DNA of 64,000 nucleotides from Ktedonobacter sp. SOSP1-85 (lineage in GTDB: Bacteria > Chloroflexota > Ktedonobacteria > Ktedonobacterales > Ktedonobacteraceae), in contig NZ_BNJI01000001.1 of NCBI RefSeq assembly GCF_016587415.1, forward strand, positions 310,001 through 374,000, written 5' to 3'. Both the position numbers and the translations under genes were made by a program. Positions 26,070 through 34,062 of this stretch are shown here, in pieces. The first letter of the stretch is position 1. Each line of letters opens with the position of its first letter. The notes beneath the pieces were generated by a model. It saw only the letters and a program-made list of their open reading frames with translations, had not been told where the DNA came from and ran no database searches.

Positions 26070-27410
26070 ATGACACACATACTTTTTCATCTCTTCACCA
26101 AAAAAGCGGGGAAGAAGCTGGAGCAACAAGATCAACCGAAAAGGTCGCTGAATTGGTTTCTTTTACTCTGGCTCTGTTTCATCTATATGCAATATGTGCT
26201 GCCACGTATACCGCTGCTGTTGCAAAAAGGGGATGAAAAACCTTCATCTATTTCCTTTGTTGAAGTGCTCTTCCAAAGAGAGAGCAGAAGCAACGTTCTC
26301 CTTGCTCTTGTTGTTTTTACGCTCCTGATGGCGTTTCATGGTAGCCTGCACTGGTCGGTTTTGTTTAGAAATAGTAAGCGGAGCTATCTGTGGCTCTATT
26401 TCCCGTTCCAGGCCGGATGCATCTGGCTTATCTATCTCATGACAGACGGGGCAAACGGGGCAAATAACGTCCCTTCAGGACTATGCTTCATGCTGGCTAT
26501 TGAGGTGATTACCCTGTTCAAACGGATATCTCTGATCATTGTAGCAGCAGCAGGATGTTTGCTTTTTTACTTCACTATTCAAGGATTAACGCTGTTTGTT
26601 CTTCCGATGCAGCAGGAATCCAAACTGATCGGGTTAGTCTCGGAAAGCGCATACCTTATTCCGTTCGTCTGCGCCAGCGCCATGCTCTACACCCAACAAA
26701 CCAGGGCGCACCAGAGAGACCAGAAACTTCTGCGCGAATTGGAGGCTGCTCATATACAGCTCGAAGACTACGCGGTACGGGTCAAGGAGTTGACGCTGAC
26801 CACAGAGAGACAACGGATGGCCCGCGAACTGCATGATACGCTGGCTCAGGGGCTGGTTGGCCTGACGATGCAACTGGAGACCATCGACTCGCTTCTGATC
26901 GAGCAGGGTTATGAGCAGGCGCACACCATTGTCCGGCAGGCCATGACGCGTTCGCGAGCCACGATTACCAGCGCGCGTGCCGCCATCACAGACCTGCGCG
27001 CAGAACCAGCCTCCACCAGCGATATTCTCGCGGCCATTGAGAATGAGACACGGCATTTCACGCTAGCGACCGGTATTCCCTGCAGTTGTTGTCTGCAAAC
27101 GGAGCTGCCGGGCGAGTATCATGAACATCTTTTGCGTATGGTCAGCGAGGGATTAGCCAATATCGCGCGCCACGCCCAGGCCAGCCAGGCCTGGATACGG
27201 TCAAGCGTCGAGAATGGGATGATCACGCTGGATATTGAAGATAATGGGATTGGCTTTGACCCTGCACAGATCACGCCCGGGCACTATGGCCTGCAGGGAC
27301 TGCGGGAACGGGCGCGCCTGATGAACGGCCATCTGCTGATCAACAGCGAGCCGGGTCAGGGCACGACAGTACGCCTCTGCCTTCCTTGTAGAAAGAATGT
27401 GTGCTTATGA
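26070..27410 (+). CDS. Sensor histidine kinase (NarL/DesK type, HisKA_3)
   Basis: About 446 residues. The N-terminal sensor is mostly membrane, with about six helices up to residue 210 and no large extracellular domain. A short coiled region leads to the HisKA_3 box with the phospho-acceptor histidine in RMARELHDTLAQGLVGLTMQ. The ATPase domain ends the protein (DNGIGFDP, YGLQGLRERARLMNGH, GQGTTVRL). The start at 26070 has GAGG 7 bases upstream. The stop overlaps the response regulator start. It diverges from the ABC/protease operon, which it may control, as in cell-envelope stress modules. Confidence 0.9.
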   Translation: MTHILFHLFTKKAGKKLEQQDQPKRSLNWFLLLWLCFIYMQYVLPRIPLLLQKGDEKPSSISFVEVLFQRESRSNVLLALVVFTLLMAFHGSLHWSVLFRNSKRSYLWLYFPFQAGCIWLIYLMTDGANGANNVPSGLCFMLAIEVITLFKRISLIIVAAAGCLLFYFTIQGLTLFVLPMQQESKLIGLVSESAYLIPFVCASAMLYTQQTRAHQRDQKLLRELEAAHIQLEDYAVRVKELTLTTERQRMARELHDTLAQGLVGLTMQLETIDSLLIEQGYEQAHTIVRQAMTRSRATITSARAAITDLRAEPASTSDILAAIENETRHFTLATGIPCSCCLQTELPGEYHEHLLRMVSEGLANIARHAQASQAWIRSSVENGMITLDIEDNGIGFDPAQITPGHYGLQGLRERARLMNGHLLINSEPGQGTTVRLCLPCRKNVCL

Positions 27411-28099
27411 ATGAAAAGCAGGATGACATTCGCGTCGTGGTAGTTGACGACCATCTCGTTGTGCGCGAAGGGCTGCGCATGTTGCTGGAGATCGCTGGCA
27501 AAGGCAAAGGCTTTACCATGCTCGGCGACGCGGCGGATGGAGCCACGGCTGTGCATGTGATTGAAGAGCTTCAGCCGGACGTCGTGCTGATGGATCTGCG
27601 GATGCCTGGGATGGATGGCCTGGAAGCCATTACCCGGATACGGGAGCGCTGGTCGCATATTGCGGTCGTGATCTTGACGACCTACAATGAAGACGATTTG
27701 ATGCTGCGCGGGCTACGGGCAGGCGCATGTGGTTATCTGCTCAAGGATACCGACCGCGAGACCTTGTTTCACGCTATTCGCGCGGCGGCTCGTGGTGATA
27801 TGCTCCTGCAGCCAGAGGTTATGGCCCGCATTCTGGCTCGCACCACTGATACGCCCCACCCGGCATCGTCAGACGCTGAAGCAGATAAAGATAGCATATT
27901 GACCGAGCGGGAGCTCGAAGTGTTACAGGCAGTGGCACGCGGCGAACGCAGCAAAGAGATTGCCTCCCGACTCGGCATCAGTCTCCGTACTGTCAGTTCC
28001 CATATCACGAGCATCTACACAAAGTTTGGCGTGGATTCGCGCGTCTCAGCGGTGGCCGCTGGCATTGAGCGCGGTCTGCTTTCGCGGGATAGAGAATAA
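27407..28099 (+). CDS. NarL/LuxR-family response regulator
   Basis: A 230-residue regulator. The receiver domain has the acidic pair in VVDDH, the phosphorylated aspartate in VVLMDLRMPGMDG, the threonine in ILTTYNED and the lysine in YLLKDTD. A LuxR helix-turn-helix is at the C-terminus (LTERELEVLQAVARGERSKE, then IASRLGISLRTVSSHITSIY). The ATG at 27407 overlaps the kinase stop (ATGA), so the pair is coupled; a GTG two codons earlier is also possible. It is the obvious partner of the upstream kinase. Confidence 0.92.
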   Translation: MNEKQDDIRVVVVDDHLVVREGLRMLLEIAGKGKGFTMLGDAADGATAVHVIEELQPDVVLMDLRMPGMDGLEAITRIRERWSHIAVVILTTYNEDDLMLRGLRAGACGYLLKDTDRETLFHAIRAAARGDMLLQPEVMARILARTTDTPHPASSDAEADKDSILTERELEVLQAVARGERSKEIASRLGISLRTVSSHITSIYTKFGVDSRVSAVAAGIERGLLSRDRE

Positions 28100-28101
28100 T
28101 C

Positions 28102-28770
28102 TTGGCTACAACCGGTAATGACACACAGAATACAGCGCAGAAACTGTCTCTCTGGGCTGATATTCTACTTACCCGTGCCAATAATGGCCTGCATTTTGCC
28201 TCCAACATCTATGATCAGGAACACTACCGCAAGATACGCGAGGTTGCGCTAGAGCTGCTGGCACTTGCCTCCGCAAAATCAGTAGAAGATTTTGAGCCAT
28301 TGCACGCTGACCTTTTCGCGCATCACGCACCTATTCCGGTGAGTGACGCCGCGATTATCGATGAGCAGGGACGCATCCTTCTGATTCGTCGGGCCGATAA
28401 TTTGCGCTGGGCTATGCCGGGTGGTGGATTAGATGTGGGAGAAACTCCGGCTCAGGGCGCGGTTCGCGAGGCGCTGGAGGAGACTGGCCTGGCCTGCGAG
28501 CCTGTCTCCCTGGTCGGAGTACATGACTCTCGTCTCTGTGGCACGGTATCAAATGCTCAACTCTACCACTTCCTCTTTCTCTGTCGTCTCAAACCCGGCG
28601 TTGAGCGCATTGATCCTCCCACGCATGCTAACGAGATAAAAGAAATGGGCTGGTTCGCCGAGGATGTTTTGCCTGATGATCTTGATCCGGGTCATGCGAC
28701 GCGTATCCTTGAAGCGTTCCGTGTCTGGCGTGGTGACTCCCGGGCATATTTTGATGCTCACGGCTCATAA
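28102..28770 (+). CDS. NUDIX hydrolase with N-terminal helical domain
   Basis: A 222-residue hydrolase of nucleoside diphosphate-linked compounds. The first 60 residues match the small N-terminal domain found in one NUDIX subgroup (LSLWADILLTRANNGLHFAS, then DQEHYRKIREVALELL). The NUDIX box is GGGLDVGETPAQGAVREALE followed by ETGLA, with the metal-binding REALEE core intact. The TTG start is two bases after the response regulator stop, so it is probably co-transcribed with the two-component genes. Substrate unknown. Confidence 0.88.
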   Translation: MATTGNDTQNTAQKLSLWADILLTRANNGLHFASNIYDQEHYRKIREVALELLALASAKSVEDFEPLHADLFAHHAPIPVSDAAIIDEQGRILLIRRADNLRWAMPGGGLDVGETPAQGAVREALEETGLACEPVSLVGVHDSRLCGTVSNAQLYHFLFLCRLKPGVERIDPPTHANEIKEMGWFAEDVLPDDLDPGHATRILEAFRVWRGDSRAYFDAHGS

Positions 28771-29072
28771 GAATAATTCACTTTGCACCTATGCCCCCCT
28801 CAACGAGTCGGTTTCAACCAGCTTTCCTAAGAAGTGCTCTGAGTTTATTGGGATGTTGCGCTTTTTGCATTGTGGTCCGCCTTTCAACATATTGACACTC
28901 CCCCTGCTAAAACAAGGGGGATTCTTCTCTTCTGTGGGACGATCCAGCGTATCAGCCCGACCCGATCCACCCCAAAGAAAGGAAGAGCCATTCATCCCCG
29001 GCATGAATGGCCGAGGCTTTCTGGCTCGGTTTCTGTAATCACATACAGCGCGCTTAAAATAAAAATTTTGCC
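28771..29072. other. Intergenic region holding IS200/IS605-end-like hairpins
   Basis: No gene is supported. The first 100 bases are featureless. From 28892 the plus strand reads TTGACACTC, a CCCCCT/AGGGGG hairpin (28900-28920) and GATTCTTC. Two further hairpins follow: 28987-29011 (9-bp stem GCCATTCAT) and 29011-29029 (CCGAG/CTCGG). The arrangement looks like the end of a tnpB-type element, but no TnpB coding sequence remains. Confidence 0.4.
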
Positions 29073-29822
29073 TCATTCGCGCACTGGCTCGCCCTCCAGG
29101 ACGCGGGAGATATCCTGCATGGTGAGCTCGATCAGGGTGCGTGCGGCTAGCTCGGCGGCGGACCCATCGCGCTGCTGGATGGCCTGTACAATGTTGGTAT
29201 GTAGCGGCATGGCCTCACGGTTTCCGCCGGGAATCTGGGCGGTGACCAGGCGGCTGGCGCGCATGGCCTGCGAGAGAGTCTGCATAATGCTGCGCAAGAG
29301 CTCATTATGGGCGGCGTCGCAGATGAGCAGGTGGAAGTTCAGATCGATGACGATGTATTTCTCAGCGTCGTCTGTGACTGCTGCCATCTCCTGGCAACAG
29401 TGCGCAATCTCTCTAATCTCCTCTTCCGTGGCACGCTCTGCCGCCAGGCGTGCCGCCATTGGCTCTAGCATCAGGCGAACCTCGGAGAGAGCACGCAGAA
29501 ATTCGGTGTCTGGTCCCGCCTCGTAATGCCAGGCCAGGATCTCGGGATCAAGGAGATTCCAGCGCGCACGCGGCAGCACACGGGTGCCGATTTTGGGCCG
29601 CGCCTCTACCAACCCCTTGGCGCTCAACGTCTTCAATGCCTCGCGCAAGACGGTTCGGCTTACATTGAGTTGTACGCTTAGCTCCGGCTCGCTCGCCAGC
29701 GCCTCGCCCGGTAGATAGTCCCGGCGTATAATGCTCAGCCCAATCTGGCGCGCCACCTGCTTATATAAACTCGCGCGCTCCAGCGCGGGAAATTCTTTTG
29801 CCATCATAGCCTCATTTGTCAT
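29073..29822 (-). CDS. GntR-family regulator, FadR/FCD type
   Basis: About 249 residues. The winged helix comes first (LGLSIIRRDYLPGEALASEP, then LSVQLNVSRTVLREALKTLS). The all-helical FCD effector domain follows, with metal-site residues in DLNFHLLICDAAHN and the histidine of LHTNIVQAI. I chose the ATG at 29822 because the conserved part begins nearby (LYKQVARQIG) and the longer frame upstream is low-quality; an ATG 18 bases further in has GAGG in front. It diverges from a sugar-acid dehydratase gene, the usual target of such sugar-acid-responsive repressors. An operator-like motif overlaps its start codon. Confidence 0.85.
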   Translation of the reverse strand: MTNEAMMAKEFPALERASLYKQVARQIGLSIIRRDYLPGEALASEPELSVQLNVSRTVLREALKTLSAKGLVEARPKIGTRVLPRARWNLLDPEILAWHYEAGPDTEFLRALSEVRLMLEPMAARLAAERATEEEIREIAHCCQEMAAVTDDAEKYIVIDLNFHLLICDAAHNELLRSIMQTLSQAMRASRLVTAQIPGGNREAMPLHTNIVQAIQQRDGSAAELAARTLIELTMQDISRVLEGEPVRE

Positions 29823-29826
29823 ACAA
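29816..29826. promoter_or_regulatory. FadR-type GntR operator over the regulator start codon
   Basis: TTGTCATACAA matches the TNGTNNNACNA consensus of FadR-subfamily GntR proteins on both strands. It covers the ATG of the GntR gene, so binding could block its own transcription or translation. The intergenic region to 30054 also holds the promoter of the dehydratase. Confidence 0.5.
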
Positions 29827-30054
29827 TAATACATAAGCACTATACCCGGCTGGCAAGGTCCTGTCAATGCGTGGGTTACGCGACCGTTCTTGCCAATGCC
29901 AGAGAGAGATTTCTCTGGCATCATACCAGATTCAGGTGCTGAAATGTGATACGCGAGCACAAATAGTTTGCTTCTTTCGCCAGGGGAGAAGGAGATCAAG
30001 TCGGAGTTGAAGGCCTGGCCCTCCCAGTCGTCCATGAAGAGAAAGGAACAGTCA

Positions 30055-31212
30055 ATGAAGATTAGCGGTATTCAAACCCATGTTGTCGGTAGCCCCTGGC
30101 GCAATATTACCATTGTGCGCGTAAAGACGGACGAGGGGCTTGAGGGCCTGGGCGAGGTACGTATGCTCAACCATACGGATGCCTTGCTGGGCTATTTGAA
30201 CGAGGCCGCGACCAACCATATCCTGGGGCATGATCCCTTTAATATTGAGGACCTGGTCCAGCGCATGTACCGCCATGACTTTGCCCGGGCGGGCGAGATC
30301 GCTATGTCCGCGATTTCAACGATTGAGATGGCCTGCTGGGATATCGTGGGCAAGGCACTTAATAAGCCCGTGTACCAACTGCTAGGGGGAGCGGTTCGCG
30401 AGCAGATCAAGGCTTATGCCAATGGCTGGTATACCGTCGAGCGCACGCCCGAGGAGTTTCATGCCGCGGCCAAACGTGTAGTGGCGAAAGGCTATCGCGC
30501 GCTAAAATTTGATCCCTTTGGCGCGGGCTTCTATGAGCTGGAGCGCGAGGAGCGCCTACGCTCGCTCTCCCTGGTTGAGGCCGTGCGCGATGCCGTGGGT
30601 CCCGAGGTAGAGATTCTGATCGAGATGCATGGACGCTTCAATCCCACCACCGCCATCGCCATCGCCCGCGAGCTGGAGCGATTTGAACCATCCTGGGTTG
30701 AGGAGCCAGTACCACCCGAGAACGCCGCAGCCTTGAAGAAGGCGGCTGAGCAGATTAATATCCCGGTAGCCACGGGCGAGCGCATCCATACACGCTTTGA
30801 CTTCCGCGAGGTCATCGAACTCCAGGCTGCCGACTACCTCCAGGCCGATATTACCCACTTTGGCGGCATTCTGGAGACCAAGAAACTGGCCGCCTGGGCC
30901 GAGAACTACTATATGCTCATGGCGCCGCATAACGTCGGCGGACCCGTCTCGACGGCGGCAGCACTACACTTCGCGGCCTCGACGCCAAACTTCAAAATTC
31001 AGGAACACTTCAACGACTTCTCTGATGAGTGGGTAAAGTCGGTCGCGCCCGGTAATCCCGAGGTGATCGATGGCTATTTCGCCCTGCCCCATGGTCCGGG
31101 CCTGGGCGTCACCCTAGATGAAGAGGCGGTCGCGCAGCATCCCCGCCAGGAGGTCTTCTTCGACCTCTTCGCCGACAACTGGCAGCGACGCCAAGCGTTG
31201 CGCCAGTCGTAA
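30055..31212 (+). CDS. Mandelate racemase/enolase-superfamily sugar acid dehydratase (galactonate dehydratase-like)
   Basis: A 385-residue enolase-superfamily enzyme. The N-terminal capping domain begins MKISGIQTHVVGSPWRN. In the barrel, metal ligands appear in ILIEMHGRF, WVEEPVPPE and GERIHTR, and the base histidine in MAPHNVGGP. The closing HFAASTPNFKIQEHF resembles D-galactonate/gluconate-type dehydratases, which make 2-keto-3-deoxy sugar acids. The exact substrate is unresolved. The start at 30055 has AAAGGA about 7 bases upstream. It is divergent from the FCD regulator, and a long hairpin follows the stop. Confidence 0.88.
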   Translation: MKISGIQTHVVGSPWRNITIVRVKTDEGLEGLGEVRMLNHTDALLGYLNEAATNHILGHDPFNIEDLVQRMYRHDFARAGEIAMSAISTIEMACWDIVGKALNKPVYQLLGGAVREQIKAYANGWYTVERTPEEFHAAAKRVVAKGYRALKFDPFGAGFYELEREERLRSLSLVEAVRDAVGPEVEILIEMHGRFNPTTAIAIARELERFEPSWVEEPVPPENAAALKKAAEQINIPVATGERIHTRFDFREVIELQAADYLQADITHFGGILETKKLAAWAENYYMLMAPHNVGGPVSTAAALHFAASTPNFKIQEHFNDFSDEWVKSVAPGNPEVIDGYFALPHGPGLGVTLDEEAVAQHPRQEVFFDLFADNWQRRQALRQS

Positions 31213-31213
31213 A

Positions 31214-31270
31214 TTGATGATGTGGTGTTCCCTGGTGGCCGCCAGCCGCCAGGGAACACCACATCATCAA
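31214..31270. terminator. Perfect 22-bp hairpin between convergent genes
   Basis: Arms 31214-31235 and 31249-31270 are fully complementary; the stem may extend inward by four pairs with one G-U. It begins two bases after the dehydratase stop and ends just before the stop of the zinc-ribbon gene on the other strand, so it should terminate both. Confidence 0.8.
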
Positions 31271-31273
31271 CTA

Positions 31274-31927
31274 TTATTGCCTGGATTCCTCGCGTGCGAC
31301 AGCGTGGCCGCATTTCGCGCAGAAGGCGGCGTCTGGCTTGAGCTGGGCGCCGCACTGCTCGCACTGTTTGGGCGCCTGGGGCTGCGCTTGCTGGAGGGAC
31401 TTGCCACAATAGGAGCAGAAGGCATCGTCCGCGTCATTGAGGGCCTGACACTGGGGGCAGGGAACCTGCTGGGGTTGCGCTGGTCGTGCAGAGGGTTGTG
31501 GTGCCCCCTGGCGCTGCTGTGCCCCCTGAGGCTGGGGACCACGGCCGGTCTGGTGGTAGACCGCGGCATCGAGCGCGTTATAGATCTGGGTCTCCAGGCC
31601 CGCCTGGCGAATGAGGCCAGCGCCTGCGGTGATCATCAGGGGCCAGAGGAAAAACATACCTATCGCGCCGACTGCGGCCTTATCAAGCCATTGATGCTCG
31701 CCGATAGAGGCGGTAACACCTCCCTGCACTCTTTGCAGCGAGACGGTGAGCGCTGCCTGGAGGCCGACCAGCCCCTCAATTTCTCCCCCCTTGCGGATCT
31801 GGACGGCGATCTGCTCGCGTGTACCAAAGTGCTGCACCTGGTATCCCTGGTGCGAAAACTGGCCTTCCAGGTCACGCGCCAGGCGCTCAAGATCAAGCTG
31901 GGGAAGCGGGTAGAAACGATTCTCCAT
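31274..31927 (-). CDS. Double zinc-ribbon protein of unknown function
   Basis: A 217-residue protein. The N-terminal domain of about 85 residues is unrecognised (FYPLPQLDLERLARDLEGQF, then EQIAVQIRKGG). A hydrophobic helix follows (about 87-107, AAVGAIGMFFLWPLMITAGAG), then a Gln/Pro-rich linker. Two zinc ribbons end it, with CPQC paired with CSYC and CEQC paired with CAKC. Such ribbon-tailed proteins are common in Chloroflexota. A role in membrane-linked regulation is only a guess. GAGGA lies about 11 bases before the ATG. Confidence 0.75.
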   Translation of the reverse strand: MENRFYPLPQLDLERLARDLEGQFSHQGYQVQHFGTREQIAVQIRKGGEIEGLVGLQAALTVSLQRVQGGVTASIGEHQWLDKAAVGAIGMFFLWPLMITAGAGLIRQAGLETQIYNALDAAVYHQTGRGPQPQGAQQRQGAPQPSARPAQPQQVPCPQCQALNDADDAFCSYCGKSLQQAQPQAPKQCEQCGAQLKPDAAFCAKCGHAVAREESRQ

Positions 31928-32523
31928 ATTTTATTCATTCCTCTTTTCGGCAAAATCTTCTTGCAAACTTCTCAGCGCCTGCGGCGCTTCGCGGAGTTCA
32001 TAGTGGTCGTGGTTAGCGGCGCGGTCGCGCCGCTAACCACGACCACCAGAAAACAGAAGCATAGTACATACTACATCTTCAATGCTGTGAAGTAGACCAC
32101 AGCCGCGTAGCTACATATATGCCTTCCTCTTCTATGTACGTTGTATCGGGCGAGAAGTTGCTGATAGAGCGCTGGTAGGTATACGTGTCACAAGGCGGAA
32201 AGTTTGCGTCATCATCCAGGTTTGAGGGAAGTGTTTCTCCTGTATGCAGGCTTGCACGTAGTGTGAATGAGCTTGCATGCCCAGGAAGACAGGTAGGGAA
32301 TTCGTTGAAGGGATATCTGCTTTTTCTTATGTTACCCATAGCATTTGGTGGGCCTTTGTATAGTGGTAGTGGAAGGTAGCACCATTCCAACGCGCAAAGA
32401 AGAAACGTTGTCTGTCACTTTTTACGAGACGGTGACAGACCCGACAGTTGAGCGCGTTGTCGTAATGAGCAGAGGCTCAGCTATGCCCTGCACAAACAAC
32501 ACAGTAGAAGGAGTGACATACAA
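31928..32523. other. Divergent intergenic region with a 20-bp perfect hairpin
   Basis: About 600 bases between the zinc-ribbon gene (minus) and the HU gene (plus). Short open frames have no domain. It should hold both promoters. The notable item is the hairpin at 32003-32046; the remaining 450 bases up to the HU ribosome site show nothing I can name. Confidence 0.5.
32003..32046. repeat. Perfect 20-bp hairpin in a divergent intergenic region
   Basis: Arms 32003-32022 and 32027-32046 pair perfectly around GGTC. It looks like the terminators after other genes of this window, but lies upstream of both neighbours, 76 bases before the zinc-ribbon start. It could end an unseen small transcript or act as a 5' structure. 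Confidence 0.75.
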
Positions 32524-32883
32524 ATGAAAAGCACATCCAAGGAACATACCGTGATTGGTAAAGATGAACTGATTCACCAGGTCGCCGCTAAGGCTGGCAT
32601 GAATTTGAAGGAGACCAGCAAGATTATTGATGCCTTCACCGACGTGGTGCGCGAGGATGTCGCCCAGGGACACGAAGTACGCTTGATGGGCTTTGGCACC
32701 TGGAACCTGCGCGATGTCGCCCCCCGCAAAGTGAAGTCCATTCGCGGTGGCGATCAGATCACCATCCCCGCGCGCAAGCGCGTTGGCTTCTCCGTTGGTG
32801 CCGTACTCTCGCAGGCTGCTCAGGGTGAGCACGCCCGCAGCAAGGTTACCACCGCCGAGAAGACCATGAAGAAGAACAAGTAG
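32524..32883 (+). CDS. HU-family DNA-binding protein with basic tail
   Basis: A 119-residue nucleoid protein that bends DNA as a dimer. The HU core runs from about residue 12 to 103 (GKDELIHQVAAKAGMNLKET, then VRLMGFGTWNLRDVAPRKVK for the beta-arm region). An N-terminal extension of 11 residues and a Lys-rich tail (AEKTMKKNK) add to the usual 90 residues. AAGGAG lies 11 bases upstream. It is a single gene with its own strong terminator, as expected for an abundant protein. Confidence 0.93.
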   Translation: MKSTSKEHTVIGKDELIHQVAAKAGMNLKETSKIIDAFTDVVREDVAQGHEVRLMGFGTWNLRDVAPRKVKSIRGGDQITIPARKRVGFSVGAVLSQAAQGEHARSKVTTAEKTMKKNK

Positions 32884-32930
32884 CACCCGTGGCCCACGCC
32901 ACATTGCTGCTTCATACTCTGACGTAGAAC

Positions 32931-32979
32931 CGAGGCGCCCGCTGTGCCATGATGATACTATCTCACAGCGGGCGCCTCG
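32931..32979 (+). terminator. Perfect 16-bp hairpin after the HU gene
   Basis: Arms 32931-32946 and 32964-32979 pair perfectly, with a 17-base loop and the tract CTTTTT after it. It also lies just past the end of the minus-strand gene at 32996, so it may serve both. Confidence 0.85.
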
Positions 32980-32995
32980 CTTTTTGGTGTTTGTG

Positions 32996-33802
32996 TTAAG
33001 TTCCAAGCTTATGCAAGGCTTGCTCGATCTGCGGCTCTTCGGCGGGCTGGACCTGGCGGAAACCCTGGCCATCATTGAGGAAGACGATCTGCGTCTGCTG
33101 GAAGGAGACGATCATATCGGATTTGCGATCGTTATTGAGGTCGGCGAAGCGCAGTGTGACGGGGACGAGGTCGTCACTGGCACCGTAGAGCTGGGGTCCC
33201 ATGTAGATGCGCGCCTTCGCAGCATCGCCTCCCTGGAGCTCAATAATTTGAATACGTCGATTGAGATTGATGGCGATAAAATGGCTAGGATGGCCAGTCT
33301 GCTCGTTGTGTCCCACCCAGACATCCGTTTGAAAGGTGCGGGGACGTCCATAATGCCAGTCGTCCAGAAAGGTTGTATACCAGTTCAAGGTCGCGTTCAG
33401 TACCATCCAGAGCAGCAGCATGGCAAACATGCCCAGTCCTAGATAGAGCAACGGCGATGCAGGCCCCTGTGGGCGTAAACGTTGCCAGGGGGAGAGGCGC
33501 CTCGTACTCTTAGGCGGCTGTTTCCGCACAAGCACGCGTGACTTGTCGTTTCGCGCGCCAGCCTGGGTGAAAGGTGTGACGTCTTCGGTTTCTGCTTCGG
33601 GTTGCGTCACGGCGTTCTCAGTCGTGGGAACGTCCTGTGTACGAGAGGCTCGTAGGGAAGGAGGTGCCGGCGGCGGTGGTTGAACGCTTGACGTGGTCTT
33701 GCGTTTCTTTGCTGTTTTGTTCTCTGTATGTAGAATAGGCCGGTGCCGCACCAGGCTCCGTGGAGTAATATCCAATTCGTCATCTCTGGCTAAGACTGGC
33801 AT
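32996..33802 (-). CDS. Membrane-anchored protein with a VCBS-like calcium-loop repeat
   Basis: About 268 residues. A basic, Pro/Thr-rich cytosolic N-terminus of about 125 residues is followed by one membrane helix (PLLYLGLGMFAMLLLWMVLN). The outer C-terminal domain ends in a VCBS/FG-GAP-like unit (LRFADLNNDRKSDMIVSFQQ), whose DLNNDRKSD loop resembles a calcium site. Function unknown; the outer part may be one blade of a propeller. I chose the ATG at 33802 because GGAGAGGAG lies about 11 bases upstream; the longer frame has no such site. Confidence 0.75.
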   Translation of the reverse strand: MPVLARDDELDITPRSLVRHRPILHTENKTAKKRKTTSSVQPPPPAPPSLRASRTQDVPTTENAVTQPEAETEDVTPFTQAGARNDKSRVLVRKQPPKSTRRLSPWQRLRPQGPASPLLYLGLGMFAMLLLWMVLNATLNWYTTFLDDWHYGRPRTFQTDVWVGHNEQTGHPSHFIAINLNRRIQIIELQGGDAAKARIYMGPQLYGASDDLVPVTLRFADLNNDRKSDMIVSFQQTQIVFLNDGQGFRQVQPAEEPQIEQALHKLGT

Positions 33803-33994
33803 AAGCGCGTTCTCCTCTCCTCGCGAACGAAAGCTACGTTTTCCTGGCGAAATGCATAGGCAAAAAATATTCTCTCGCCGTGGGGTAAAGTTACCCATAG
33901 AAGATAGAGCTTGCGAACCGTCTGTTGAGGAAAAATACTAATTGAGTGAATGTATTGTATTATGAAGTGTCAGGAAAGAGGCACTACAAGAAGA

Positions 33995-34029
33995 TAGGTT
34001 GCGTACAGCATTTACTACTACGCAACCTA
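33995..34029 (-). terminator. Hairpin after the lspA-rluD pair
   Basis: An 11-bp perfect stem (33995-34005 with 34019-34029) around a 13-base loop, located 34 bases past the rluD stop on the minus strand. It probably ends the lspA-rluD transcript. Confidence 0.65.
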
Positions 34030-34062
34030 GTATATCACGATTAACTGGATTTTTCCAGTCGC

